A stretch of 64,000 bases of DNA from assembly GCA_021014325.1 (NCBI GenBank), contig CM037472.1, forward strand, positions 19,143,063 to 19,207,062, read 5' to 3'. Below, piece by piece: positions 46,591-58,400 of this stretch. The first letter of the stretch is position 1. The number at the start of each line of letters is the position of its first letter. The notes beneath the pieces are model-generated. The model was not told the origin of the DNA, did not search any database, and worked only from the letters and a program-made list of their open reading frames with translations. The position numbers and the translations under genes were made by a program. Source of the DNA: Plazaster borealis. Its lineage: Eukaryota; Echinodermata; Asteroidea; Forcipulatida; Labidiasteridae.

Positions 46591-47410
46591 ACATATCTAA
46601 ATTTAAATGTGCTAAATAATTAATTGACAAATGGTGCCCCATAGCAACTTCACTTTGAAATACTTTGGTAAATGGGGCGCTCTCTCTGCAGTGTGCCACT
46701 ATATATTTTGTACCGTAGCATAACATTTTTAATTTAATTTGTAATTTTATGACTCTAGTCTTATTGCTGTTTTTTTGTAATTGGTGTGAATCAAGAGATC
46801 AATAAATGAGTATCCCCTGGGATAAAACAAAATATGATAATAAAGAAAAATCCCCCTTTTCATCGTACAAAAACAACTTCTTTCGAAAGAACTTTTAATT
46901 CTGAGGAAACTAGCTCACAGCAACTCTTAGCCTATCGGCTTCTGAGATAATCAGTCACTGGAGTCTTTTTCTTTAAAGTGGGCGTGGCTTACAGTGCAAA
47001 TTACGTAACGCCTCAGTGCATGCAGTGCAGTGCGGTCTACCATGGAGTAAGGAAAGAGAACACACTCAATCCTCCCCGACAGTCGTATGCAACATTTCTG
47101 CAATTTCGGCCATTTCTGTCAGTGTCAGACTAGTGACCAAATTCGCCCAGTTTGTACACATTAAAAAAAGTTAATAACACATATTTTAAAGGCACGGGAT
47201 TGATCTCCAGTGTGTAATTTCTTGCACTATGCCTGGTGTGTAGAAATGGTAGAACAACTAAAAACATCACTTACAAACGTCTTAAGCGGGGGAAAAGGAA
47301 GACAAAAACGAGCACAAACTTACAAAAAAAATGCCCGACTTGTTCGAAATCCGGATGTGTCAATGTGTCATTGAGTGTCGCTCTCTGTCAAGGACTAGAA
47401 TACGATCAAT

Positions 47411-48454
47411 CATGGAGGTAGAAAATCCACATAGACCGCATAAATCAACAAAAAACGGACACGACGAGTCCCCTGCTTTTTATGTTTATTGGTCGTCTCT
47501 TCGCGCGAAACGTGATTCAGAAGGTTAAACAAGAGAGGGCGCTATTTCAGGCAGACAAAAACGAATACCACAAAAACTACCAAAGTAACAATACGCATAG
47601 GCGCCATTTCAGTTAGCGAATGTTTTGTTATTATCATTTTGATAGCAATGACGCCAGCATGGAGGTATTCATACTTTTTAGTAAAAAGGCCAAATCAAAA
47701 TGAACGTGGAACTCACTGTCTTGCCCCGACAATGATTTGGGTGTTCCTTGTTCATATCTTTGTGACACTCAGGTCAATAAACCTTTGTCCTTTACCGATC
47801 CAAGTTTTCAAGCAAGATTCAAGCAGCGCTTACCAATGCTTCCTCTGCAAATATCTGGGAGACAAACAATTATTTTAGCAAAAATTGGGCTAGGCAACTT
47901 TAACCCCCAAAATGATTCTTGGGGGGGGGGGGGTGGGCTCAGTAGACTCTCCAATTGTTTTAACGGAACAATAAACAAATCAGCAATATGCCTATAAACA
48001 TTTTTAAGAGAGTAAATAAAAAACAACATGAATGAAAGAACTTCAGAAAGGGTTCAGGCGCGCGTGTGGTTCTCCTCTGTCCTCACACGGTGTCTACTAA
48101 CAACAATTTTGAAACGGAAAAAAATAATAACAGAAATTCTTGACCTCGATCAACTCCCCTGGGGGAAAGCCCACCCAGGGGATCTGTGAGTGGGACTTAA
48201 ATTATTGTTACATTGATCTGATCTCGCTTTTTTTTATAGACGAGTTGGATGTTATAAATAAATTCAGCTTGAACATAAACGTGTCAGGGCAGTAATTAAC
48301 AAAACCAAGACTTGCAGTAAAGTACCACATTCTATCAACGGCCGTTCTTCATGAAGCCTTCAAGTTTATTTTTCTTCTCAGGCTTTTAATTTTTTTGTTT
48401 TTACTCCCCCCCAACCCTTAAACTGATGTTTTGTTCTATGGTTCTACCTCCATG
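47411..48454. mobile_element. Possible DNA element bounded by 13-bp inverted CATGGAGGTAGAA
   Basis: CATGGAGGTAGAA at 47411 and TTCTACCTCCATG ending at 48454 face each other 1.04 kb apart. The same 13-mer pair is fused at 49961, which could be a minimal relative. No target duplication or transposase is visible. Confidence 0.3.
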
Positions 48455-49150
48455 TTTTTTATGTTGGCATGTTTGTGATAACTGTAGACCATTTTAACCT
48501 TTGTTGCTCGTGTCTTCTTCGTTAATTTGATAAACAATAAACCTTTGCAGTAAGTACGACTTTTTAAAGAGATTTATCTCCATGCTTTAAACACGCATAA
48601 GTAAAATCTGCCGAACTTGTTTTGTTGGTTGACTTTTTTATTGTTTGGCAGGAGGGGTCGTCGGGGGTTACCCTCTCGCCCAGGGGAATTCCCTAAAAGT
48701 AACTGAAAGTTTAGATTGGTCGAATGTTTATTCAGTCTGAACTTGGAATACATGCAGTGATTCTTCATGCTATATTGCTCAATTTCTTGATTTTTTTTTT
48801 TATGTGTAACTGATAATTTACAAACAGAAGATAAAAATTACATACAGAACGTTTTGAAACTTGATGACGTAAGAGAAAAAATACTCCAGTTTTCATGCAA
48901 TATTATAAATTGCAAAATTCGATGCCCCCCACCCATCATGCCATTGCATGACATGCAAGCATTTGGTACTGGTACTCATCGTATGCATATTTCAATAGAA
49001 AAAGTGATAAGGCACCAGTGAACCAAGCCCATGCGTCGTACACACGGCTGAGCTCGAGTAAATAAATTCTAACCACACACTACACAGCAATAACGAATTG
49101 CAACAACAAGAGGAGTTGCATGCAGTTTACGAACAAGACAGGACGAAAAC

Positions 49151-49464
49151 ATGGCTGCTCCGTTAGCGTTTTTCGACGACCAAGGTGATCCACACACCCC
49201 AAGCAACGAAGAATGGCCGGAATTTATCGAGTTCAGAAGTTCCCCAGCAGATGTTCTCAATTCCAACGGAGATGCTTTTCCAGTGTTGTCGATCAAAGAG
49301 GAAATATGTCCGGACAATTTTAACGAACGAACCATGTCGATTGAGGATCTGGTTAACAACTTCGATGACAAATTGGCGGTGTGCTTCAGAAATTACAACC
49401 TGAACACGGAAAGAATCGCACCGGTCAAAATTCTTACACAGGAGGAGGTTATGAAAAATTGCAA
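49151..49464 (+). CDS. FEZ: FEZ coding exon 1
   Basis: The start ATG at 49151 has a good context (AAAACATGGC) and begins MAAPLAFFDD, like vertebrate FEZ. The exon has 104 codons plus two bases (AA), and the donor AA|GTGAGT at 49465 is completed by A of exon 2 to give Lys105. The in-frame TGA just past the donor is intronic. No TATA box is visible in the 150 bp upstream. Confidence 0.96.
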
Positions 49465-52400
49465 GTGAGTATGAACAGAAAAAAAAGAACAAGAGAAACT
49501 GACGAAGTAAGATAAATGAAAGTGTAGGAACACAGACGGATCTTGCAGTTGTGGGCGTGTGACTGTGGGTGTGATGTTAATTTTATGTATATTGTAGGAT
49601 GCCATTTGTTTTCAATTTCATGATCAGCCCTGATGCCTCGTTCTTGAAAGGGCAAGGGCACTAAGGCATTTTCTCCTTTGTAAAGGGCACCCCTATGAGC
49701 AACATAATTGCAAATTTCTATTGGACCGTTTCAAGGGGCACCAAGGCAATGACCAAAGGGCATGGATGGCAATTGCCTCTTTGTGAAGCATCAGTCAGGC
49801 CTGCATGATTATTGATAAGCATCATCCATCTTCATCCATAATCATATTCATGTTTGTTAGGCATGTTAGGCCTAGGCCCTATTTTCATTGTTTTTTAATT
49901 TACAAATCACTTCAGTACAAACAATATATTGCCATTTCATTGGACACCCTTCGCCCCCACCATGGAGGTAGAAAATTCTACCTCCATGCCCCCACCTCCC
50001 ACTTCTTTGTACAAAATATGCACAGTTTATTAAAAACTGCTGCTCAGTCAGATAAGTTGAACAAAGCATTTGTTTCAAATTTAAAAAACTTCTCTGTTCT
50101 TAATCTTTGGTTAAATAACCTGCTCATCCATTTGTTTAGATCATCATCCTGTTCTCTTCATTTGACTTGCCATCAAATTTATATTGTTCAAACACAACTG
50201 AATGTCTCAGTCAAGATTAGTTGTGCCTTAACCCTCATTCCTCTCGACGATCAGAGGATTGCGATGCAAATCATTTAAGTTAAAATTGTGCCCTTTTTTT
50301 TGTATTAACCTTTTTGAACATTTTAAATGTACCCGATTTTGTACATTTTAAATGTACCCGATTTTGTACATTTTAAATGTGAAAAGAAAAAAGTCCCCCA
50401 AATTTGCCAAATTTTAACAATGGTCCTTCGTAGCTCCTCCTTGGGTCGATGGGACGTGACCAAGAGCTATGATTATTACAGGTAAGGCAAAGATCAGCCA
50501 TGTCAGTGAACTGTAGAACTAGAAGGTACAGAGTTAATACATACGCAGGAAATTGTAAACAAAACTGTTAAATGCCACTGTATGATTATTCCAATACAGG
50601 ATGTTGTGTGCAGGTGATTGCTATTCGGCAAAACACTTTTTCATTTATATATTCTGTGGCATAAAAAATGCTTGTTTTTGGTGAAAACACTGCTGCTGAA
50701 AGTTTGAACATTTTATGACAATGAAGTACATGTACAAAATATTTAATACAGTCAACACTTCAGATTTATAATTACACGACAATAGTGTAGCCTGTACAGT
50801 ACATGTTTGTTGCGAGACCGCAATCACAGTCTTTCATGCTGTAAGTTAACATATTTATGTATGTTGTTTGCAATAATCAATCATGTCCGACTCACAGCAG
50901 GGAGAAATCCATAGCGATGGCCAACTCCTTTATTTACTGCAAGATAATTGTAGGACCTCTGAATTTCAGGGCACAAAATTGGGGGAAAGTCCATTTTCGA
51001 CCTCAGGGCTTACTTATAAATGTAGCTCAAAATATTTACTGGACCACTCACCAGAATTTGTACTACAGATTCAAAATAAGGAAAAAACTTGCTGACACCG
51101 TTTAACATGCATTCTACTTTTTTTGTTTGAACAAACACCAAGACATGTTTAAGAAGATTTATCTCATTTGTCTTTCATATCAAGTATACTTCGTTACAGA
51201 ATTGAAAGGTATTTATCAGACCCAAAGTCAACATTTGAACACAATTTGTTTTGTTATTAAAAACAGTGAAGATTGAAAAACAGAAGACAGCCGGACTTGT
51301 CGTGGTTTTGACTTTGACCCAAGACTAAAACCACTGGCCTCGGGCCTGCGGTCCAGTGTAACATCTCTGAATTTTTACATTTCTCCAGTTTCATCTGTTC
51401 ACCATAATACTTTGATTGGTATTCCTTTTCTCTTTTTAAAAATTTTGTGGCGTCTAGTACAGTCATGTCATATTTGTTTGTTGTATATGAATTAGTCTAT
51501 AAATAGCAAATGTGGATTTACGGAAATTTGCAGATCAGTATGAACAAAAGATTCATTTTAAATGGATGACATGTTTCAAGTCTATACACAATAAAACATG
51601 TAGAGATCAAGTATGAGCCTCACATACTGTTTTAGTTAGTATTAGCATAGATAACACAAAAACTAAACCCAGCACCAACTCTCAAAGCAGCAACACATTC
51701 CATTTGTTGTACATTTGTATGCCTACGATCTACATTGTGAATGTCATGGTGCACTGTCCAATGAATACATTAGTTTGTGATGCACACAGTGTATTTTATG
51801 CAAGTGCAAGTGATCTCAGTTTATAATTAGAAAATAAAAATTCATCAACAAGTAACTATCTGAATGAAGGAATGAACGAACTACATGTATTGTCAAAGAT
51901 GAAAAAGGAAGACAGTTATCTTGACATAGTTGACATAGTTGTGTAATATGTAAGTGTGCCAGACTGAGACAGTCAGCCTTGGAGCACAGCTGTAGTCTCA
52001 ACCCAGCTTCTCTTCCTTACTGACTTTCTTGAAGTCTCCTCTCTTTCCCCAGTCCGTTTTTATCCAGTATGGTTCGATGAGACAGCCCTGGCATACAATC
52101 CGCACTGAGCGGATCATCATCATCATCAGCAGCATCTTTCTCCTGCATTGACTTCATCTCATAATCCCCTCATCTGTGCCATTCTTCTCTTCACCCGCAT
52201 CTTACTAGTCCCCTCCCCCGTTTGGCCAACCCTTATGAATTTATCATGAGCATCATCACCGTCATCGTTAAAGGAGTAGGCCTTTGTATGGTGACTGCCC
52301 TATGTTTGGACACCCCTACAGTTTCAACAACCCTATGTTTTTCGATAACCCTCATGATACACGTTAGGGTTAGGATGAGGAAAACACATTAACTGGTAGG

Positions 52401-55400
52401 GGTGTCGAAACATACAGGTGTCGGAACATAGGGATGTTGAAACATAGATTTGTAACCCTTTGTACAAATCTAGAAATACTTTTTGAAAAATAAAAAAGTG
52501 AAATAGTTCTTCAAGAAAATGTTATTGAAGAACTTGAGCACATGGAAAGTGTTGATTGTTCAGGGCTTCATATGTATGCGTGCATCTATTCTCTTAAGTG
52601 GTTCTTTAAAAAAGATTATTTAATGATTGATATTACCAAGTTGACATCCTTTGACCCTGTGTAATGTAACATTAAAAATAAGGAATTCTAAAACAGGTGG
52701 TTGTCAATTCTTAAGGATCCCTCTCAACGTGTAATGAAATTTAAAAGGTTAGAGGTATACAATGTACGTCATTTATCTGTACTGTGATGTATAGGTGTAG
52801 GCGTACGCGTACAATGTGAATTTTGTACATTTACTTTTTAAAATATTTTTTAAACAACATCTTCACAAAGAGCAATGTAATCCAACACCTAAATCTGTGA
52901 ACTCTGCCAGTGGTAACTTGACCTGACGTCACTGTTAGCAAATCTAAAGGTATCCTTATCCTTATGGGAGGTAATGATGACAACCTCATCCCCCCCATCC
53001 TGCAGCTCTCTCCCCCCCTTTCTGCCTAGAGGTGGCGTCTGCTGACCTTTAAACCACTGTCATTCAAACTGGATTATCAATGCCTGCAAGTGTGCGAATG
53101 TACTGTTTAACAGACACCACTAAAGCACGGACACTCCATATTTTCTCATTGGGAGCAGTGTCTTGTTTGCGCCATGCCAAGGGGCAACATTACCTTGATG
53201 AAAAGAATCGGTGATACCAAGTGTACAAGGGATGCACAGAGAGAGTGAACGGCTGAATAGCAAAGATACAAAAGTCAGGGCTATGAAATTCTACGATTGA
53301 AATTTTTTTAATTTTGATATTGCCGTAGGTCACTGGCGTAATCTGTGTCAATGGGAGTGTGTTCCGAGAAGGGGAGATTATGTGGAGTGATTCTGGTTTG
53401 ACGGGGAAAAAACATAGGGAACTATAAAATATTGACTTTGATTTATTACATGACGGCAGCATCATAGAACGTCAAATGTCCATTATGTGAATTGGAAGAG
53501 GACAGGAGACTGGAATTTACAACATGAACAGATTAGACAAGAAATCAGAGAGACGAAAACCAACAATAGACTTGAAGCGCTACATGCAGAGCTGACATAA
53601 ACATGTACTAGAAAACTGAACCTGAAAAAGTGATGAGACCTGAGTAGAATAGTCACTATTCAAAATTAAATAAATAAATAAATAATACAGTAATTTTTGA
53701 CAATAAATGAGTTGACTCGAGGCAAACAGTTTTCTGAGGTTTTAAAAGAAATCAGACTCGTACAGGAATCTCCACATATGAAATAATTTCAGCCCAACAT
53801 TAACAAGCTCTAATGCACCATCCAAGCACAGGCTATTATTAGCATTGTGTAAGTGACAGTCCTGAGGTTACAAGTAGACATTCATTTATTCAGATGACAT
53901 GCCCAAGGTTCATTATGATACTTGAGTCATTTCGTGATTCAGCCTTGTGCAGTTGTGTGAGTACAGTCAGTCTGAAACAATCAAGGCAATGTAGATATCA
54001 AGGTGTTATGTATATTACACATTCCACTATGGTTACCTTGCAAATATTCAGTACCATGCCACCCCAAGTTGTAAACAGATTTTGTCTTTTCCAAATGCAT
54101 TAATATTACTGGGTTACCTGTGAATGATCTGCCCAGGGTTTGTTTTAATTTTTAAAGTGGCATTGGTTGATTTTTCGCTGAAATAAATACTTTTTAAGAA
54201 TTGTTTTCTCTGAACGAATTAATTTTGACAGATGATGCTATTTGATTCAAAACAAAAAAAACATACAAAATGCTTTTGCATGTAACGCCGCGTTATGTGT
54301 ATGTCACGGACAATGCACACAACAAATGTAACATGCACATTTGTTTGTTCATGGCTAATGGACGTGAGATAATGGTAGGATCCCGACAATAACTTATTTC
54401 AAGACTGACTAGAGATGATGTTTTAACTAGCACTGCACAAAAGAACTGTTGGTTCTCAGGTCATTTGATGTACATTGTGTACAAATCTAAGACAACTCAA
54501 CCAACTCATTAACTTAACAAAGATTGTGTAAATTGTCAATTTGGCCAGTGGCCTTGCTGTTGGATAGAGTTCCATTGTATACTGTACACAGTATCCTGTT
54601 TATCTATCATTGCTTTGTACTGTCATGAGCATTGTCATGAGGAATCTACATTCGGAACAGTAACACCGGAACAGTAACACCGGCTTTCTAACTGACACTG
54701 TTTACATTTAGGCACATATTTTTGGTGAAGAGCTGATCAAAACGCATCAGGTCCTAATCAAGGTTTTAGCCAGGATTTGGTAAAAGGGTGTCCAAATTAC
54801 TGGGTGTCCAAATTGTTCACTTACAATACATTTAGGCCATGTAAATGACAGATAAAACAGGGTGTCCAAATTTAAAACAGGGTGTCCAAAAGACACCCAG
54901 TCACCCCCTGGCTAACGCTATGGGGTCCTTTCCTAATATTATAAAAAAAATGCAAACTGATATTATGAACAATCAAGCATTATTTCTTCATTCCAAACCT
55001 TAAAAATGTATCCTAAATGAGTTCAACATTATTAAGTGTACACCAGCGCCAAACATGTTGATGAAGACCAAAGCCCACGCTTAAACAATTATCACTCTAA
55101 CTAATGTACAGTCTCCAGTATTTGACTTAATATAAATGTAAATTACCTGTGGAACTGGGCACTAATTGCATGTTGTTCTTTTTGGCCTCGCGGACTCGCC
55201 GTGTCGAGCCGTGAGCTGAGTGAGGAGAACTTAATCATTCACTTCATGTTATGTATAGGTAAATAGTCTCCTTTTGGCGTGACTGATGCTGACTCCTTAC
55301 CAGGCCGATGAGTAATTTGTAAACAGAGTGCTATTTTTATTTTGTTTTTGAGGAACTAATCAAATTGGACGCACATTTATTTTAGAGCTGTTATTGGTTA

Positions 55401-58400
55401 AACAAAAATAGGGTGTTCATTTACGTTTATTTTCCTAAACAGTTAAACGGAACTTGTGACTTCCGTTGAGTAGTTTAACTGTTTCTAAGGAGCCGGGCCC
55501 AATTTCGTAGAGCTGATTGAGCAGAAAATATTGCTTAACAATTGTCTGCTAAGCAGAAATGAGCAGGACACCAGTCACAAATTGTACATGTAACATGGTA
55601 GTTTGGCTGGTAACCTTCTTCTGGTAAGCATAATTTTGTTGTGCTTAGCTACTTTTTGTGAAAGTGGGCCCAGATGTCAGCACACTTTCAAGGATTAAAA
55701 ATAGAACACTGCAACCCAGTTTTTAACGTCAAAAAAACGTATTGAGTTTCTCGTCCGGACTTTTTTTTTTTAAAGGAGGAGGCAGGGCTTTACTATTTAC
55801 TACTTTTTGCTATTTTTTTCCAAGATGGTCGTCATGCTAAATATGGCTGGCCAAGTTATATTTATTCACAGATATTGTGCTATTTGAGTATACTGACAAT
55901 GCAATGTATGACAAAACAAATGATTTGCATAGTCCACTTGCTAAGCAAGTTTCAAAATTTGAAAACGGCTGTTGTATTGCAAAGGTGAAAAAAGAGTCTA
56001 GACAAATTCTAAGGCGAAAAAACCCCAAGGAACTTCAGATTTTTTTTCTGAATTTTACTCTCTTTTTTTTCTTTTCTTTTTTCTGAATAGTAAATAGTAA
56101 AAATAAGGCAGCGGGTGGGGACGAGAAACTTGTTACTTTTGTTACTTGGCCTAAGACAAATCGCAGGGATTGGAAATAAAGTAGTACATTTGTAGGGGGG
56201 TTCCATGGATAGTGTCTGGGCTACCATTTTATGCATCTTAGAGAAAAGGAAGGTCTCTCTTTTTTGTTTACTGTGGGCTGGCAATTAACACATTGCAATA
56301 CACCATTTCACTCAGGCTTTAATACAGGCTCATGTCAACATGCCAAGGTAAAGATTACTAACCATTAATCATTTGTAGTAGCATACTGAGTGGATCACTT
56401 AAAGAGTACAACACCACGGCACAATTTCATAGAGCTGCTTTTAAGTGCGCAAAAAAAAGCAAAACACATGCTTACCAGAAAAAGGTTACCAGCCAAAAGA
56501 CCATTACATGTATGTACCGTTTACAAAGGTTTCCTTCTTATGTTTGCTTAGCAGAGCATGTTTAAGCTTCTTATTTATAATATAAGCAGCTCTGTGAAAA
56601 TGGGTGTACATATTGTAGGTTTGATACTTCCCTTAGTCATTGCCTTGGTGCCCCTTGAAATGTTCCAGTAAAAATTGAAATTTGCCTCGTTAAGAGGTGC
56701 TCCTAAATTGGGAAAAAATGCCTTGCCCTTGCAAAAACTACATGTAGTCATTAGTTCAACACAGATCTTTCCACTGTACAAAACTGTTGTATTAATTTAC
56801 ATTGTTCATGTTTTATCATTACAGGTATTTTGTACAGGAATTTGAAATTATAGTAACAATGATTTATTCTTTTAATTCCTCAAGTGACATTTTTAAAATT
56901 ATTTAAAACACAGGGTAGATTGCTTAAATAATGTATTTTTAATGTTATTCAGCATTCTCCCTTAACAGTTAGTCCGCTTGCCACATTCCAGTTAAAACAC
57001 CTTAGTCCTTAGTCTACTACTGAGAACCATTCAAAAGTCCCTCCAGGTGGTTTGGCTGGCTAGTTCAGTGTTGAAAAACATCCCTATTTCATTATTATTA
57101 ATGGTTTATTTATTTCATCATTACTGGGTAAAAGACATTCACAGTATAAATACTGAATTATGGTCTTATTTACAAATTGGTAGTTAATTAATAAAATAAC
57201 AAAGCAAGAAACGACAAAATGCACATATGAAAAATAGTGCCAAAGAATAAAAGGGCAAATGGCCCGGAATTACACAAAGAGACAAAACTTAGTCCAGTAC
57301 TCTCACTACACAGATCAAGATAAATTGCACTAAGATAAAAACAATTGAAGTTTAAAATTGGAGTTTAAAAACAAGTCACAGACAGGTCTCAGAGGAACAG
57401 CAGGCAATTCCCAATAGCACCCAAAACAAGGACAGCAATAAAAAACTATCATTTGATGTATGGACTACTGGTATATGAAAAAGCTGGTGGACTAGTGAAA
57501 TGACAAGCTAACTAGTCCCGGTGGCCAGTCACTAAAAATGTTAGGGCAAACCCTAGTGTTATTGTAGTACCCACTTTGTAGTATTCAATTGGTACTAGTT
57601 CAACATATTTTTTGATACATTTTTCTTTGTATTTCTTAATCTTTTCTTGTACAGAATATGGAAGAAAGTGACGGACAACATGGGGCAAGTAATGCCGCTA
57701 GATTGGAAGAACTCACACACAAGAAAACTACACATGCCAACCCTCAACTTGTGTACAAACCAGGTACTGTAGGAAATACAAATAGCCTTCTTGAGGATAC
57801 AGATCCCTTGCATTGGCCGCTATCACTGAGGCCAAACTCTCAGCCAATGTTCGGTCTTCGTTGATCTCAGTGAGGGCACTGGCTTGTGACGTCATTTACA
57901 ATTGGTCTACATGTATAATGAGTTGGTTTACACACTACCAAATTCATACATTTTATATGCTGTCAAAATCAGAAACAAACAGTCATGTACGTGTAGACAT
58001 GTAGGTTCATAGTATGTACACATGTGTAGTTTGTAATTTCAGAAATGCTTGAGAAATTAAAAAAAACACACATTAAAGTTACATAAGTGCATTTATAAAC
58101 AAGTAGTAAACAAATTTATGTACAAATGCAAATTGCACATTTAGTGCCCCAATTATCTATTGAAAATATTGAATGAATTTCTACATGTACATTTGTTGTG
58201 CACATGATACATGTTGTTTGACAACAAGAGGATTTAAGTGATCTACGTTAAGCCGGGTTCATCCTTCAAATTCGAATGCTAATGGGACGCGAATTTGAAG
58301 TCTCTAACTCTACGTTCGCACCGAAAATTTTGCAACTTGGATTTAGCAAATTTCAACTTCAGCGAATTGTTCATTGCGAACTGTAACTTCAAATTTACTT

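Larger units (their letters stand above)
45170..49150. other. Divergent region between the sulfatase and FEZ start codons
   Basis: Promoters of both genes should lie here. The putative sulfatase 5' UTR acceptor is at 45218. Repeats occupy 45338-45660 and 45950-46590. 46970-47060 has a GGGCGTGGC GC-box-like sequence and ATTACGTAA, possible promoter elements. No TATA box or initiator could be assigned. Short open frames at 47236-47530 match nothing I know. Confidence 0.6.
49465..57654. other. FEZ intron 1 (8.2 kb)
   Basis: Family B (49625), the 28-bp palindrome (49961), family E (50971), family F (54158) and family A (55495, 56417), with family B remnants at 56620-56745. 51600-54150 has an ATC/AGC run (52110-52130), GTTAGGGTTAGG at 52362 and an AAAT microsatellite (53662-53682), but no gene. 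Confidence 0.65.

Noticed and set aside
49805..50278. 157-codon open frame on the plus strand
   Set aside because: Composition is irregular (Leu/Ile/His/Cys rich), it contains the 28-bp palindrome, and it has no family resemblance or splice context.
52362..52373. Telomere-like GTTAGGGTTAGG
   Set aside because: Only two units, with no array; chance or part of a small repeat.
57658..57864. Open frame starting MEESDGQHG
   Set aside because: It is a frame-shifted shadow of FEZ exon 2 that reads through the donor at 57764.
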